Source: Plazaster borealis (Eukaryota; Echinodermata; Asteroidea; Forcipulatida; Labidiasteridae). Taken from it: a DNA stretch of 64,000 bases. The position numbers and the translations under genes were made by a program. Position 1 is the first letter of the stretch. Each line of letters starts with the position of its first letter. Where the stretch lies: positions 20,011,063-20,075,062 of the forward strand of contig CM037472.1 of the NCBI GenBank assembly GCA_021014325.1, in the 5' to 3' direction. Under the pieces are notes generated by a model, which saw only the letters and a program-made list of their open reading frames with translations, was not told the origin of the DNA and ran no database searches. Positions 35,001 through 51,120 of the stretch are shown here, one piece after another.

Positions 35001-37458
35001 CGTGAACTACATACAGTTAATTCCACTAGTTTGACAGTTACACCAAGGTTTTAGCCAGGATTAGGTAAAAGGGTGTCCAAATTTGCTGGAAATTTAAAAA
35101 CTGGGTGTCCAAATTGTTCACTTACAATACATTTAAATGTAAATGACAGATAAAACAGGGTGTCCAAAGTATTAAAAAAAGGGTGTCCAAAAGACACCCA
35201 GACACCCCTATGGCTAACACAACGAGTTACACAATGCAAAGTACACAGATTGAAGCAGTATTTGCACAGTAGTCCAGTCCAGTCCAGATGCAGTGGTCGC
35301 TTGCTTGAGCCTGTTGATGTTTTGTTACATCACACACCCATTTTAAGTGGTCACAGATCTATTATGAACCCTTCCTTGTGTGTGCATACAATGAATAATT
35401 AAATACGTCCATGACGCATTACTTTAACAACTGTCATCTGACCTTTTCATACTTTTGAATAGCCTACCAGTATTTGGAATGGGTATTTTGCATTTTTATG
35501 CTTTGTAATTTTTTTTAAATTACACATAATTCAGCTCTGTGCTGCCAGTTGATTTTTCCCCCTACTATTAAATATGAATCAGTGATTGTGTGAATGAATG
35601 AGAAAATGTAGAGTTGTTTTTGGTAACCTCTTTCGTAAACCAAGACAAGCCAATAAAACAAAATATTTCAACAAGTTTTGAACCTTGTACATGTACATGC
35701 ATGGACCTTGTAACTTCTGTGAACAAATACACACTAAAAAAAACCCATATTCTACACAGTTTGTGAACAAAAATCCTCACATGTTCACTTGCACTATGTA
35801 TTTTAATTTACATCTTTGTTTTAAATAATCCACCCTCCTCCTCTAATTTCTCACACGGTGACCTTAGTCTGAGATAAAGAATGTTTTGAAAACATCATGA
35901 GTAATGGGGTACACCAATTCCCAGAATTAATACATTAACACAACAAGACTGTCCCAGATGATCAGCTATTTGTTTTGGTGATTATTAGTCACCACACACC
36001 ATGAACTGATGCCCTGATAAGGTAATGGTAGTCAAGGTCAAAGACAGAGAGGGGACTTTGTCAAAAACATCAGAAGAAAAATTATTTAAATTCATGCGTA
36101 ATTAGGCTAGCCAACATGTTTTGAATCATGTTGTTAAATATTTTAAGACAGGAACACCTTCATCAAGCCCATTTAAAACATGGAGGTAGAATGTTTAAAA
36201 GGAAGACAAAATAAATCTATAAAATGTAATCATTTGTGGATTAGGATTTGCAATGTAATGATCCAAGCAGGATATTTACTTTAGCTATGAATTACAAGGA
36301 AAGGGAAGTTTATATGCCAACATGCAGGGTTGTAGGATATGCCATACTGATTGATTGCCAAACTGTTCGTAGGTGCTCTACCAACTGAACTATCTTGCCC
36401 TAAATTGTCTTATCTTTGGTTTTATCATAATTAACAATAATTATCGTATATGACACTGCACCACAGCCCACAGTCAACACAAAAGTATCACAAGGTTATT
36501 TTATGATAGACCCAGTAGTAACTGGGGCACTGTATTCCTTTTTTTTCTTTTTTTTTTACATACTGTGCTCGTACGATCGACAGAAGATGTCAATTTTTTT
36601 TAAGGAGTACAGCACCTCAGTTAATGGGTCTTTCATAAAATAACCTATCATTAATGATTGTTAATTACATGATCAAATCATATGACTCATTCCACCACAG
36701 CACTGGAAGCTTTGTCACTTTCAAGGACAAGAAAATTGGATTACTTAACATTAATAATTATGACAATTGAATATGTTACAATCATTTTGAAGATTATATT
36801 TACTAATGAACCCTTTTTTTGTTTATTTATTTCAGAGGGCTGAAGGAAAGAAATGTTGGGAAAATATCAACAAAACAAAAATTACAAACAATTGATTAAG
36901 AAAAAAAGAAAACAAACCAATAATGGCACACTGTACGACTAAAATACTACCTCTGAGTCCAAGCATGGAGGTAGTATTGCAAGAAGTACAGACCTTCTCC
37001 TCCCGTACACACGACTTACACGACATACCTACGGTGTTGAACAAAATCACGTTGGACATTTTTCTTTCTCGTTTTTCTTTAAACTTTAAGGTAAACCCTA
37101 CTGCCCTAAGCTCCCATATCTAGTAAATATTCCACGTCATTTCTTAGATTTAGAAAGCAATTATTGAATAATTATTGTATAGCAAATTTACCTGCTCGGG
37201 TTCATCTTGGCAAGGTTTATTTACCGTTGGGGCCAAGGAGGGGCCATGCCCATGTCCATTGGTCATTTTCTCCACGCCATTACAAACGCCATTCATTGCA
37301 TCTCCTCCAGCAGCAGCGTGATTTACGCCATTCATGACGCCGTTTGCTGTCCCGTTCTTCGGTGAGGATTTGTCCATCACCCCGTTCGCCGTCTTCTTCA
37401 ATCCGACGTGCCCATTCTCGCCGGATGAGGGTTTTTGCAATGTTGTACTCACCACCAT
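1946..37458 (-). CDS. SPTLC2: Serine palmitoyltransferase 2 gene (11 coding exons, 3' end off window)
   Basis: Catalytic subunit of serine palmitoyltransferase, the ER enzyme that condenses L-serine with palmitoyl-CoA to 3-ketodihydrosphingosine, the first step of sphingolipid synthesis. Coding exons (minus): 37458-37192, 30377-30207, 24489-24335, 17296-17151, 11419-11295, 9810-9717, 7326-7221, 6247-6028, 5012-4886, 4342-4207, 2075-1946. Every junction is GT-AG and all phases agree, giving 559 codons without a stop. Visible features: a low-complexity N-terminus (1-89), one membrane helix (about 106-127), then the aminotransferase fold-type I core with [18 protein letters not shown] and the PLP motif GTFSKSFG (Schiff-base lysine about residue 415, equivalent to human K379). 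The human protein has 562 residues; here about 45 C-terminal residues are missing because the last exon is left of position 1. A paralogue of SPTLC1 is excluded by the PLP lysine. SPTLC3 cannot be excluded on name alone, because invertebrates usually have one SPTLC2/3 gene. Confidence 0.96.
2098..2272 (-). repeat. tRNA-derived SINE family e, copy 1
   Basis: On the minus strand a tRNA-like head carries a box A region (TGGTCCAGTGGTAAGACATC) and a box B (GGTTCGAATCC-like, seen as GGGATTCGAACTC on plus). It is followed by a body ending in ACCGATGTG/GTAAAAC words shared with the copy at 55998. It lacks a foldable mature tRNA 3' half, so it is not a functional tRNA. Confidence 0.6.
2501..2872 (+). 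repeat. Palindromic MITE family C, copy 1
   Basis: About 370 bp with inverted ends TTAAAGGCACTGAACACGTT and ACCAAACGTGTACGATACCT. A perfect hairpin sits at its centre (AAAAACTTCTTGCAAGAAGT, around 2685-2710). It is over 95 percent similar by eye to the copy at 45432, so it is recently mobile. Confidence 0.8.
2973..3018. repeat. Hairpin MITE family G, fragment
   Basis: Only one end is present: GGGCCCAATTTCATAAAGCC then TGTAAGCACAAAAACTTGCT. This matches the left end of the full copy at 42163. Confidence 0.6.
3119..3840. mobile_element. Foldback element with a SINE inside
   Basis: Two arms are reverse complements. The left arm (about 3119-3256) reads CAATAAGCC-TTTGCG, GTCTGGTACAATGACTTGCT, GGAATTCCTCAGACT, CAAGCTTTTGC. 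The same words recur inverted at 3700-3840. Between the arms lies a tRNA-derived SINE (3266-3617). A relative without that SINE is at 62215-62440, which supports the insertion reading. No transposase frame is visible. Confidence 0.75.
3266..3617 (-). mobile_element. tRNA-derived SINE family a, copy 1
   Basis: Minus-strand head with pol III boxes: box B seen as GGGTTCGATACCC and a box A-like GTTGGCTTGTGCGTAAAGCG. A unique body follows (CTGGCTGTGCTCCGTGGTCA) and a T/A-rich tail. It is inserted in a foldback element. The short direct repeat CGTAA at both edges may be part of the target duplication. Confidence 0.75.
4207..4342 (-). CDS. SPTLC2: SPTLC2 coding exon 10
   Basis: Residues 471-516: [20 protein letters not shown], then [28 protein letters not shown] is a near-invariant SPTLC2 signature. 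The acceptor is CTGACTAG. Two donors were possible; CC|GTAAGT is preferred over AAA|GTACCG because only it keeps the frame into exon 11. Confidence 0.95.
4487..4745 (-). mobile_element. tRNA-derived SINE family b, copy 1
   Basis: Minus-strand element: tRNA-like head with box B GGTTCGAATCC, then the body CAACGTGGATTGGGTTTTCT, TACCTGATTGCATTG and a run matching CCACATCTAAAACTAAAAC. It ends with GAGACTCCTTGGCTTCAC-type sequence. The same order of blocks is found at 27602 (plus) and 62766 (minus). Confidence 0.75.
4886..5012 (-). CDS. SPTLC2: SPTLC2 coding exon 9
   Basis: Residues 429-471: [20 protein letters not shown], then [20 protein letters not shown]. It matches the family block ELIDYLRTHSHSA through SMK-IMG-DGT. 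The acceptor is CCTGCAG and the donor G|GTAAGA, phase 1. Confidence 0.96.
6028..6247 (-). CDS. SPTLC2: SPTLC2 coding exon 8 (PLP-binding lysine)
   Basis: Residues 355-428, the catalytic core. [19 protein letters not shown] leads to [10 protein letters not shown] (Asp380 and His383 contact PLP) and [19 protein letters not shown], where Lys415 forms the Schiff base. The donor AAG|GTTGGT is a weak but GT-type site. It is chosen because it gives the phase-0 join to ELIAHLR in exon 9, exactly where the human protein reads GGKKELIDYLR. Confidence 0.97.
6389..6564. repeat. Hairpin MITE family G, copy
   Basis: Ends GGGCCCAATTTCATAGAGCT and ATGAAACTGGGTCC are inverted repeats. The interior has TGCTTAAGCAG / CTGCTTAGC and GCTTGTAACATGTGACA words shared by nine other copies in the window. 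Confidence 0.8.
7221..7326 (-). CDS. SPTLC2: SPTLC2 coding exon 7
   Basis: Residues 320-355. [19 protein letters not shown] followed by [15 protein letters not shown] is nearly identical to the animal family at this site. The acceptor is GCATTTAG, the donor AG|GTGAGT (phase 2), splitting the Ser codon shared with exon 8. Confidence 0.96.
7932..8140. repeat. Hairpin MITE family G, diverged copy
   Basis: Core words TTGCTTAAAATGTTTCTGCT, GGTTGGTAACCATTG and CAGCAGCTCCATTATGAACT are recognisable. The ends are decayed, so this is an older copy. Confidence 0.6.
8399..8794 (-). repeat. Palindromic repeat family B, copy 1
   Basis: About 400 bp bounded by AAGGGATTGTATATGTTTGG and CAAACGTATACAGACCCTTT. 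The interior carries a TCTGAGAAACATTACTGCAG / GTAACGCTTCTCAGATTCAA palindrome. Other copies are at 12373, 17371 (split) and 23915. Confidence 0.8.
9717..9810 (-). CDS. SPTLC2: SPTLC2 coding exon 6
   Basis: Residues 289-320. [20 protein letters not shown] and [11 protein letters not shown] correspond to the conserved SDELNHAS-GARLSGA block. The histidine in NHAS stacks on the PLP ring in the family. The donor G|GTGGGT leaves phase 1. Confidence 0.96.
9990..10090. repeat. LINE/SINE 3'-end fragment in SPTLC2 intron 5
   Basis: AATAATAAAATAATAAGCAG, TTCTTATACAGTGCTTTATC and GGTGTCTCAAAGCGCTCATC. Same type of TA-rich tail plus GCGCT pattern as at 48641. Confidence 0.5.
10136..10423 (-). mobile_element. 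tRNA-derived SINE family c, copy 1
   Basis: Minus-strand head resembles a class II (Leu/Ser) tRNA: GGCCAAGTGGTCAAGCGCAC, a variable arm CTCTGGTGTTTCTGACCAGC, then box B GGTTCGAGTACC. The body contains ACACTTGTGTCCTTAAGCAA and CCATTAGAAGGACGAAGCAA (plus strand). It is a SINE and not a functional tRNA. Confidence 0.75.
11295..11419 (-). CDS. SPTLC2: SPTLC2 coding exon 5
   Basis: Residues 247-288. [20 protein letters not shown] and [18 protein letters not shown] match the cofactor-domain helix and the GFATN motif of SPTLC2. The acceptor is GCTTCAG, the donor AAG|GTGAGT, phase 0. Confidence 0.96.
11489..11633. repeat. Palindromic repeat, relative of family H
   Basis: CATCAGATTCAAGTGACTTT and ATAGCTATGGCTGTTGGCTG against CCAGCCATAGCCACTGCCGA. 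A similar sequence occurs at 22715-22835 (GAATCAAGTGACTTCGGCTT, CGGTCATAGCCACTCTCGAA). Confidence 0.6.
11693..11760. repeat. LINE/SINE 3'-end fragment in SPTLC2 intron 4
   Basis: AACAGAACTTATATAGCGAG ... CCCCAAAGCGCTTAAACAAG, the TATATAGCG/AAAGCGCTT end pattern again. Confidence 0.5.
12373..12787 (+). repeat. Palindromic repeat family B, copy 2 (intact)
   Basis: Intact copy from GGGGCTGTATACGTTTGGTA to CCCAAACGTATAAAATCCCT. At 12480-12500 it reads CTTTTCACTTCAAAGTACTG. This is the uninterrupted version of the site where the 1.86-kb foldback element sits in copy 3. Confidence 0.8.
12845..12872. repeat. ACATGT hexanucleotide microsatellite
   Basis: About 4.5 units of TACATG in SPTLC2 intron 4, just after the family B repeat. 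Confidence 0.8.
14059..14226. repeat. Hairpin MITE family G, copy
   Basis: Contains AGCTAAGCACAACAAAATTA, GGTAACCAGCCAAAATAC, ACTGGTATCCTGCTCATTTT and GCAGCTCTTTGAAATTAGGC in family order. Confidence 0.75.
14921..15190. repeat. Two-unit tandem duplication, period about 135 bp
   Basis: Both units begin AGAGCACACTAGC (14921 and 15056) and contain GAGAGGGCAAGGCCATTTTC and AAAGTCTATGGGG. No coding frame spans it. Confidence 0.7.
15912..16335 (-). repeat. Dispersed repeat A, copy 2
   Basis: Reverse-oriented member of repeat A. It begins AGGGCTTCAATTTTACACTG and ends CCAAATTCAAGCCCT, with the ACTGG-CCGGACAAGTCCAG interior seen in other copies. Confidence 0.75.
17151..17296 (-). CDS. SPTLC2: SPTLC2 coding exon 4
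   Basis: Residues 198-247. It contains [16 protein letters not shown] and [14 protein letters not shown], the start of the alpha-oxoamine synthase core. The acceptor is GCTTGCAG and the donor G|GTATGAG, phase 1. The family normally has S-T-R-Q-E at the position of SPRRE; this is a conservative variation. Confidence 0.96.
17489..19351. mobile_element. 1.86-kb foldback DNA element with 4-bp target duplication
   Basis: Long inverted repeat: the arms of about 760-820 bp start GGGTCATTCCATGTCAATTC and, read from the other end, GGGTCATTCCGTGTCAATTC. They stay alignable to TGGCCATCCCCC-like sequence. The spacer (about 18300-18590) holds C-runs and a duplicated block containing TTCTTCCTTGGGGCTTGCCA. 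No transposase frame is visible, so it is non-autonomous. TTCA flanks both ends and the empty site is known from the repeat at 12373. A 4-bp duplication excludes mariner (TA), hAT (8 bp) and piggyBac (TTAA). I do not assign a superfamily. Confidence 0.85.
18302..18545. repeat. Spacer of the 1.86-kb foldback with duplicated block and C-runs
   Basis: Two direct copies of AGTGACCCATAGAAAA ... TCTTCTTCCTTGGGGCTTGC are separated by a perfect ACCAATACAATACATTG palindrome (about 18398-18434). Each is preceded by a run of 8-14 C. Confidence 0.75.
19930..20095 (-). repeat. tRNA-derived SINE family d, copy 1
   Basis: Minus strand shows GGGCTAGATCAGTTGATAGA (box A) and GAGGTAACAGGTTCAAATCC (box B), with an upstream arm GTTACAGGTTGAATGGCTTC. 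The reverse complement of this order is found at 53830-53990. Confidence 0.6.
22715..22835. repeat. Palindromic repeat, second copy of the 11489 type
   Basis: Shares GAATCAAGTGACTT, GTTGAAGAATAGG and GATCCGGTCATAGCCACT-type words with 11489-11633. Orientation is the same. Confidence 0.6.
23134..23305. repeat. 172-bp near-perfect hairpin MITE
   Basis: CCTGCCGCCGATTTCACCAA at the left is mirrored by TTTGGTGAAATCGACGGCAGG at the right. The arms pair almost without mismatch through CCTAACTTAGGATTAATCCT, GGCAATGCTAAGAGAT and AGGACTAGTCTTAAGT to a loop near 23218. No coding capacity. Confidence 0.85.
23526..23699. repeat. Two-unit tandem duplication, period 87 bp
   Basis: Units start at 23526 and 23613 with ATTTTATCTCAAAGCGTGAA and end with GATCTTCCCAACAA-GGAAC. 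The GTTT motif is variable in number. The period is a multiple of three, so a chance frame reads through both; I see no coding support. Confidence 0.8.
23915..24301 (+). repeat. Palindromic repeat family B, diverged copy 4
   Basis: Recognisable by AATTACAGCATGATTTTGAG, GATACGTTTCTCAGATTGTG, TTCTTCCTGCGTGGACATAA and AAATTTTCACAGGTTAGTTT in family order. The left end is merged with a GGGAAA short tandem array. It ends 34 bp from SPTLC2 exon 3. Confidence 0.7.
24335..24489 (-). CDS. SPTLC2: SPTLC2 coding exon 3
   Basis: Residues 147-198. The segment [20 protein letters not shown] matches the conserved DF-NF--RN-YMR block of SPTLC2. It continues with [19 protein letters not shown]. The acceptor is TTTGTACAG and the donor GTAAGT, leaving phase 2. 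Confidence 0.96.
25939..25970. repeat. ACATGT hexanucleotide microsatellite
   Basis: Self-complementary (TACATG)n array. A shorter run lies at 12845-12872, with more short ones near 31978 and 33595. Confidence 0.85.
26051..26204. repeat. Two-unit tandem duplication, period 76 bp
   Basis: GTAAAATTCAAGGTATTTGC starts both units (26051 and 26127) and each ends CCAAGCTAAGAGT. The units differ at only a few positions, so the duplication is young. Confidence 0.85.
26734..26877. repeat. GC-rich palindromic MITE family H, copy
   Basis: AATGGCGGCTACAGCTACGG at the left mirrors TAGCCGTAGCGGCCAATTCG at the right. The interior has three CAACACCCTTAG units. Related copies are at 58361 and 58849. Confidence 0.75.
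27602..27900 (+). mobile_element. tRNA-derived SINE family b, copy 2
   Basis: Plus-strand copy. Box B is degraded to ATTTGAATCCCGCCAGG. It is followed by TATGTGGATTGGGTTTTT, CTACTTGATTGCATTATGGG, CTCCCACATCTAAAACTGAA and an AT-rich end near AAATAAATGAAATGG. It is the most complete 3' part of the three copies. Confidence 0.75.
28031..28177. repeat. Short MITE with 33-bp inverted ends
   Basis: Left GCGAATTTTTTTTTCCTGAA CC and right GGTTCAGGAAAAAAAAATTCGC are inverted. Both sides carry AGGCAGGCAGG, a possible target-site duplication. The interior has TGACGTC and CTCTGATTGGC motifs. Confidence 0.65.
28251..28397 (-). CDS. Candidate alternative terminal exon in SPTLC2 intron 2
   Basis: A 48-codon open frame ending at TAA follows a good acceptor (CTTTACACACAG). 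It reads [20 protein letters not shown], then [21 protein letters not shown] do not recognise the protein. The acceptor is phase 0, so it could be joined in frame to exon 2 (donor phase 0). The result would be a roughly 194-residue protein keeping the membrane helix but lacking the whole catalytic domain. It could instead be the last exon of an unrelated nested gene, or chance. No nearby AATAAA is seen; the closest on this strand is about 0.8 kb downstream. Confidence 0.3.
   Translation of the reverse strand: MHHDQIMNKETADPQALEKQYYSSVTWLANFISSLYYSLSNLSNSSPN
28731..29059 (+). repeat. Dispersed repeat A, copy 3
   Basis: It begins CAGGGCTTGTATGTAGCTC and ends CCAGTGTAAAATTTGAGCC. It has the same order of internal blocks (ACTGGACCAGAATTTTTTTA, GGCCTCGGGCCTGTGGTCCA) as the copies at 115 and 43804. 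Confidence 0.75.
30207..30377 (-). CDS. SPTLC2: SPTLC2 coding exon 2 (membrane helix)
   Basis: Residues 90-146. [19 protein letters not shown] matches the family's conserved FEETP segment followed by the single N-terminal transmembrane helix ([11 protein letters not shown]). The acceptor is TTTCTTCAG, the donor AAG|GTAATT, phase 0 on both sides. Confidence 0.95.
32285..32500. repeat. Dispersed repeat family E, copy 1
   Basis: AAATTAAGGACACTGTCTCC, ATTTTCTCCTGACTCCCACA and GATCACACAAAACATGAACA are shared with the copy at 47110. Confidence 0.75.
33421..33584. repeat. GTGTCC-rich repeat family F, copy 1
   Basis: Four GGGTGTCCAAA units around AAATTTGCTGGAAATTTAAA, closing with AAAGACACCCAGACACCCC, which is inverted to the units. 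A second copy lies at 35049. Confidence 0.8.
35049..35219. repeat. GTGTCC-rich repeat family F, copy 2
   Basis: Near-identical to 33421: GGGTGTCCAAATTTGCTGGA, AAACTGGGTGTCCAAATTGT, AAAGACACCCAGACACCCCT. Both copies have the same orientation, about 1.6 kb apart. Confidence 0.8.
37192..37458 (-). CDS. SPTLC2: SPTLC2 coding exon 1 (N-terminal low-complexity region)
   Basis: Residues 1-89, starting [16 protein letters not shown] and ending QDEPEQ before a GTAAAT donor (phase 0). The exon is rich in Asn-Gly-Val units ([20 protein letters not shown]). The family is poorly conserved before the membrane helix, so the exon is placed by its ATG, open frame and phase match to exon 2 rather than by homology. 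The ATG at 37458-37456 is the first in frame. Transcript evidence would be needed to exclude an upstream start. Confidence 0.85.
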
Positions 37459-37947
37459 TATTTTTTTATGATTTAAACGATGATGAGACTTAGTAAAGAG
37501 ACGTTGTTTTCAATCTTTTCCTCAACCACTGATGTGACAAAGACGACGACTACTGTCTGCCGAGGTCGCCCGAGTTATCCGAGCAGGATGGGCCGGCTGT
37601 GGGTGTTTGGATCTTCACAAGCAGTGGGAGTTACCAGACCCCACCAAGTCCACACAAATACAGGCAAAATTTGTTCTTAATAGCACTGGGAACACTTCAT
37701 TGCTCGAATCTAAGAAGTTCCATCCACACGGTGTATTTTTACTGCAAATCCACAGAGGAAAGGGGTATGACACGAGCAGTGTCGTCTGTCATATCGATTT
37801 ATCGAGCAACCGGCTGGATTGACTGTGCGCAGCTAGCTAGCTCAGCAGCGTGCAGCAAGCGTGTGTACGACGCGGGATCCCATAACCCACGCGAAAGCGC
37901 TGTCAATCATCCCCGGCCGCAAGCTTAATGTACTAGCCCGAACACCC

Positions 37948-37955
37948 TGACGTCA
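37948..37955. promoter_or_regulatory. Perfect CRE palindrome upstream of SPTLC2
   Basis: TGACGTCA, the CREB/ATF consensus, about 490 bp upstream of the SPTLC2 start codon. It lies in a locally CpG-richer stretch (about 37780-38000) that is a plausible promoter. The motif is seen; its function is inferred. Confidence 0.35.
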
Positions 37956-38854
37956 CACTTTGAGGCTCGTGAACAAGCGAACAACGCCAGGTACTGGCCT
38001 CGAAACGATGGCACAACCTTTTACCCACTTTTGCTTTCCACACCGTGCACGGGTTTGTGCAGCCTCAAAATGTGTAAAATTTCAAATTTGATTTCAAAGC
38101 TTTGAAGAGGCATTGTCTTGTTTTATTTGCTGTACAAACCATTGCCTCTACACTTGATCATGGACTATAAAAAACGCGCTTACATACGTAAGAGATACGG
38201 CCCGAAGAGATACAAGCGTACTATTGACCAATGATAACGCAGAAATAAAAGTACGCCATTGCAAGCAAATCCAATGAAACTATCGGCTTTGTGAGACCAG
38301 TGCCTGTTGAAGACAAGGGACCAGTCTAAGAGCGCAGCTGCTTGCAACAGCAAGAGGGCGCTACTCAAGTAAAGATCCGGCGGACGCGCGGGGGAGGAGG
38401 TCAAGGGGGGTAAAGTACAAATTTATCAGGTTACAAAACAGCTAGCACTAGCAGAGGTGTAAACATCACTGTTGTGGCTGGGTATGTATTCTCATGTTTT
38501 TACATGGGTAATGTTCTTTTATTAACTGGGATCCTACAGTGTTGCCGAATAGTGTCCCCATCTTCACTGTTTATGAAATAACACGTACAATTTAAACCCC
38601 ATAATATTTGTTTCTTCCTCCATGATACCACTGGTCCAGCTGGTATTACCAGCAATACTGACTGCAAAAGTAACTTATAGTATAAAGTTATAATACGCGT
38701 TTACACTTTGTGTACATCGTCATGACATGACACAATATCATGTTATTTGAACGGGGTTTTACGTGGGCGGGATTTTGGTTTAATCATGGAGGAAGAAATG
38801 AAAATTGTGAAAATTATATTATTGTTGGTAATGTAGCCTAATCTAATAGTATAC

Positions 38855-38937
38855 TTATAATAATAATAATAATAAAAAGAGATCTATAAAGCGCAAACAG
38901 TTGCAGATCGGCTCCGCCTCATCAAGGCACTGAATAC
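38855..38937 (-). mobile_element. LINE 3'-end fragment with (TAA)n tail
   Basis: TAATAATAATAATAATAA followed by AGATCTATAAAGCGCAAACA and GCAGATCGGCTCCGCCTCAT. The reverse complement of the same order is at 54631-54718. This is typical of truncated non-LTR retrotransposon 3' ends. Confidence 0.65.
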
Positions 38938-39868
38938 AACAGCAAAAATGGATTAAACTTAATAAATTAAAAACTGATAATTAAACAATTTACAAAAAAT
39001 TACGGCTGGACCAGCTAAATACACTACACACTAAGCTAAAAAGATGAACTAGTTAAATCATGGAGGATGGTTAAATATAGTTGTAGAAAATGAATATTAA
39101 ATAGATAACAACTTTCACAAGTGATTTAACAATATAAAAGTAAAATAAATTCAACAAAATAATGAAGAAAACCTGAGATTAAGACTTGACCTCTGTTTCC
39201 GGTTACTTGTAAAAAGTGTTGTCATTAAACCTATGTGCACATTCAGGCGTGAATGGCAATAGGAGGTTTCTAACAATAAGCATCCTCGTCCAAAGTTTTA
39301 ATTTTGTGTCTCAATGTTAATTTGAACAAATTAATATGCAAAAATTGAAAATTGATTTATAACAACTTGGTATAGGTATTTTTATTTTCAATGATTATTT
39401 TGTATAAATATAATTTAGAAAGGAGATTTAATTTCATAGAAAAAAATAGTCTTTGTTCGAGTTTTTTCTTGTTTTTGATATGCCTGAGACTTGCACAGTC
39501 TATAACAACTTAGGTCACTAGTCATACCAAGGGACTAGTGTTTCAGTGTGATGTGAGTCTGACCAGAACCAGAAGAGGGTCCTGTATTTTCCAGAGGCTG
39601 AAGGACGTGGGAAATGAGAACCTCTTCTAAGTTCTAGTCACTCACCTGCCCAAGGGGTGCATACACGTCCAAACACTAGTGACCGAATGTATGCCAGTCC
39701 AGATGTGTCGTACAACACAGTCCAAAATAAAGAAAGAAAGAAAAGAAATGTTTCATTTTTTTGGGGGGCTGAAATATTCAATCGTAAGCAATTCAGCAAA
39801 CAAAGAATTCCTGCAGGCAGCTTTTTGACATTTCTGTGGTGTCTGTTTGAATCCTGCACTCAGTTCGG

Positions 39869-40080
39869 CCAGAGATGCGGTTGGTACCCGCTGTCACCTC
39901 ACTAAACGTGGATGGATTCAACGTTCTTGAGGAAAATACAATTTTTCCCAGTTTTTTGACCAAGTTGACACTGTATTCAACTGAAACTTTCACAGGTGAC
40001 TTTTATTGTATCTTTATTTGTAAATTTGCCTCTAAAGCAGCATGACGTTGACAAAAAACAAACAATTACCCTACCTTTAA
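39869..40080. repeat. Repeat family D, partial copy ending near HHIPL exon 1
   Basis: CAGAGATGCGGTTGGTACCC, GCTGTCACCTCACTAAACGT and TTACCCTACCTTTA match the right half of the full copy at 50192. It ends 90 bp before the HHIPL first coding exon. Confidence 0.75.
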
Positions 40081-40182
40081 TTACAGAATTCAATGCACCA
40101 GTTATTATGCTAATCTATTTTTTTATTATATGAAATTGATGAATGAACTTTTTATTCCTCACTGTTTCAGATCATACTCATC

Positions 40183-50085
<9,903 letters not shown>

Positions 50086-50191
50086 AGAGGACGTCTTGGG
50101 GAGTATGTTTCATTTTGGTTTTTAGAAAACACATCCTGCCGATTTAACCACCCATCTTGTATTTGCCATTAACGGTAGCAGTGCCCTGTAT

Positions 50192-50655
50192 TAAAGGTAG
50201 GGTCAAACTTTGGTAACCGTAAGAACCCCCGCCAAAAAAGAAGGTGTAATTTCTATCTGAAAGCTTACTTGTTATAAAGATGGTAATGGTAGTAAGCATC
50301 CTGTGAAATTATTTTATCTAAAATGACCCCATTGATTGGAAATCAATAAAAACATTTAAATCTGAGAAATGATCCATGCGTGAATTGTTTCTCAGATTTC
50401 TGAGGGTTGGTGTCCATTTGAGAATGCTGCAGCCAGAGATGTGGTTGGTACCCGCTGTCACCTCGCTAAACGCGGATGGATTCTACGTTCTTGTGAAAAT
50501 ACTGTGACAGTTTGTTGCTGATTTTTTTCGACAAGTAGACACTCTGTATTCAGCTGAAACTTTCAAATGTGGCTTTTAGTGTATCTTTCTTGATAATTTT
50601 GCCAATAAAACGGCATTACGTTGACAAAAGCCAATCTATGACCCTACCTTTAAAT
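50192..50655. repeat. Repeat family D, full copy (HHIPL 3' flank)
   Basis: Inverted ends TTAAAGGTAGGGTCAAACTT and TATGACCCTACCTTTAAA around 465 bp, with internal palindrome GAGAAATGATCCATGCGTGA / ATTGTTTCTCAGATT. It starts about 105 bp after the HHIPL stop codon, so it may lie in the 3' UTR. Confidence 0.8.
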
Positions 50656-51114
50656 ACAACTAATGCCAAGCATTCTTAGCTGTAAATTACTACTTTTTTT
50701 TTTTTTTTTTGCAAATAAATATTCTCGAAGTAATGACTGCAGTCAAGGCATACACAAGTTCAAACCTGACTTCCTGAAACTTTTTTGGGGTCACAACTTG
50801 AACTTTCACAAAGGTCATTTTATGGTTACGGGTTGTGTACACAAATCAAATACTCCTGCCAGTCCACAGTATTAAAAGTGGTCCAATGTAAATCTAATGG
50901 ACACTGCTGGGTTTTTTTTATTACTTATTTTGTGGTGGTTTTTTGTTTTAAATATAAATGAAAGATAATACAATAAGTACTTTTTATAGCATTACTAGAT
51001 TAGCTTTATGATGAAATATCTGCAGATGCTTATTTTTTTAATAATGTAAACAAAATGAAATACCTATTTTTTATAATACAAATTGATATAATTTTTGTAA
51101 TTTGTATTTTTTTC

Positions 51115-51120
51115 AATAAA
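51115..51120 (+). terminator. Candidate polyadenylation signal of the HHIP-like gene
   Basis: AATAAA (overlapping AATAAATAAA) about 1.03 kb after the stop, following a U-rich stretch. An earlier AATAAA lies inside repeat D near 50604. Either could be used. Confidence 0.4.

Larger units (their letters stand above)
30444..37191. other. SPTLC2 intron 1, mostly without named features
   Basis: Apart from repeats E (32285) and F (33421, 35049), a tRNA-like SINE fragment near 36340-36400 and short ACATGT runs, this 6.7-kb stretch is AT-rich with no conserved frame or splice-bounded exon that I can recognise. Confidence 0.5.
37459..40170. other. Intergenic region between divergent SPTLC2 and HHIP-like genes
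   Basis: The first kilobase is GC-richer than its surroundings and probably carries the SPTLC2 5' UTR and promoter. The right part contains a LINE 3'-end fragment (38855-38937) and half of repeat D (39869-40080). A 5' non-coding exon for the HHIP-like gene must lie somewhere upstream of 40171, because that exon starts with an acceptor. I could not place it. No TATA box stands out. Confidence 0.6.
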
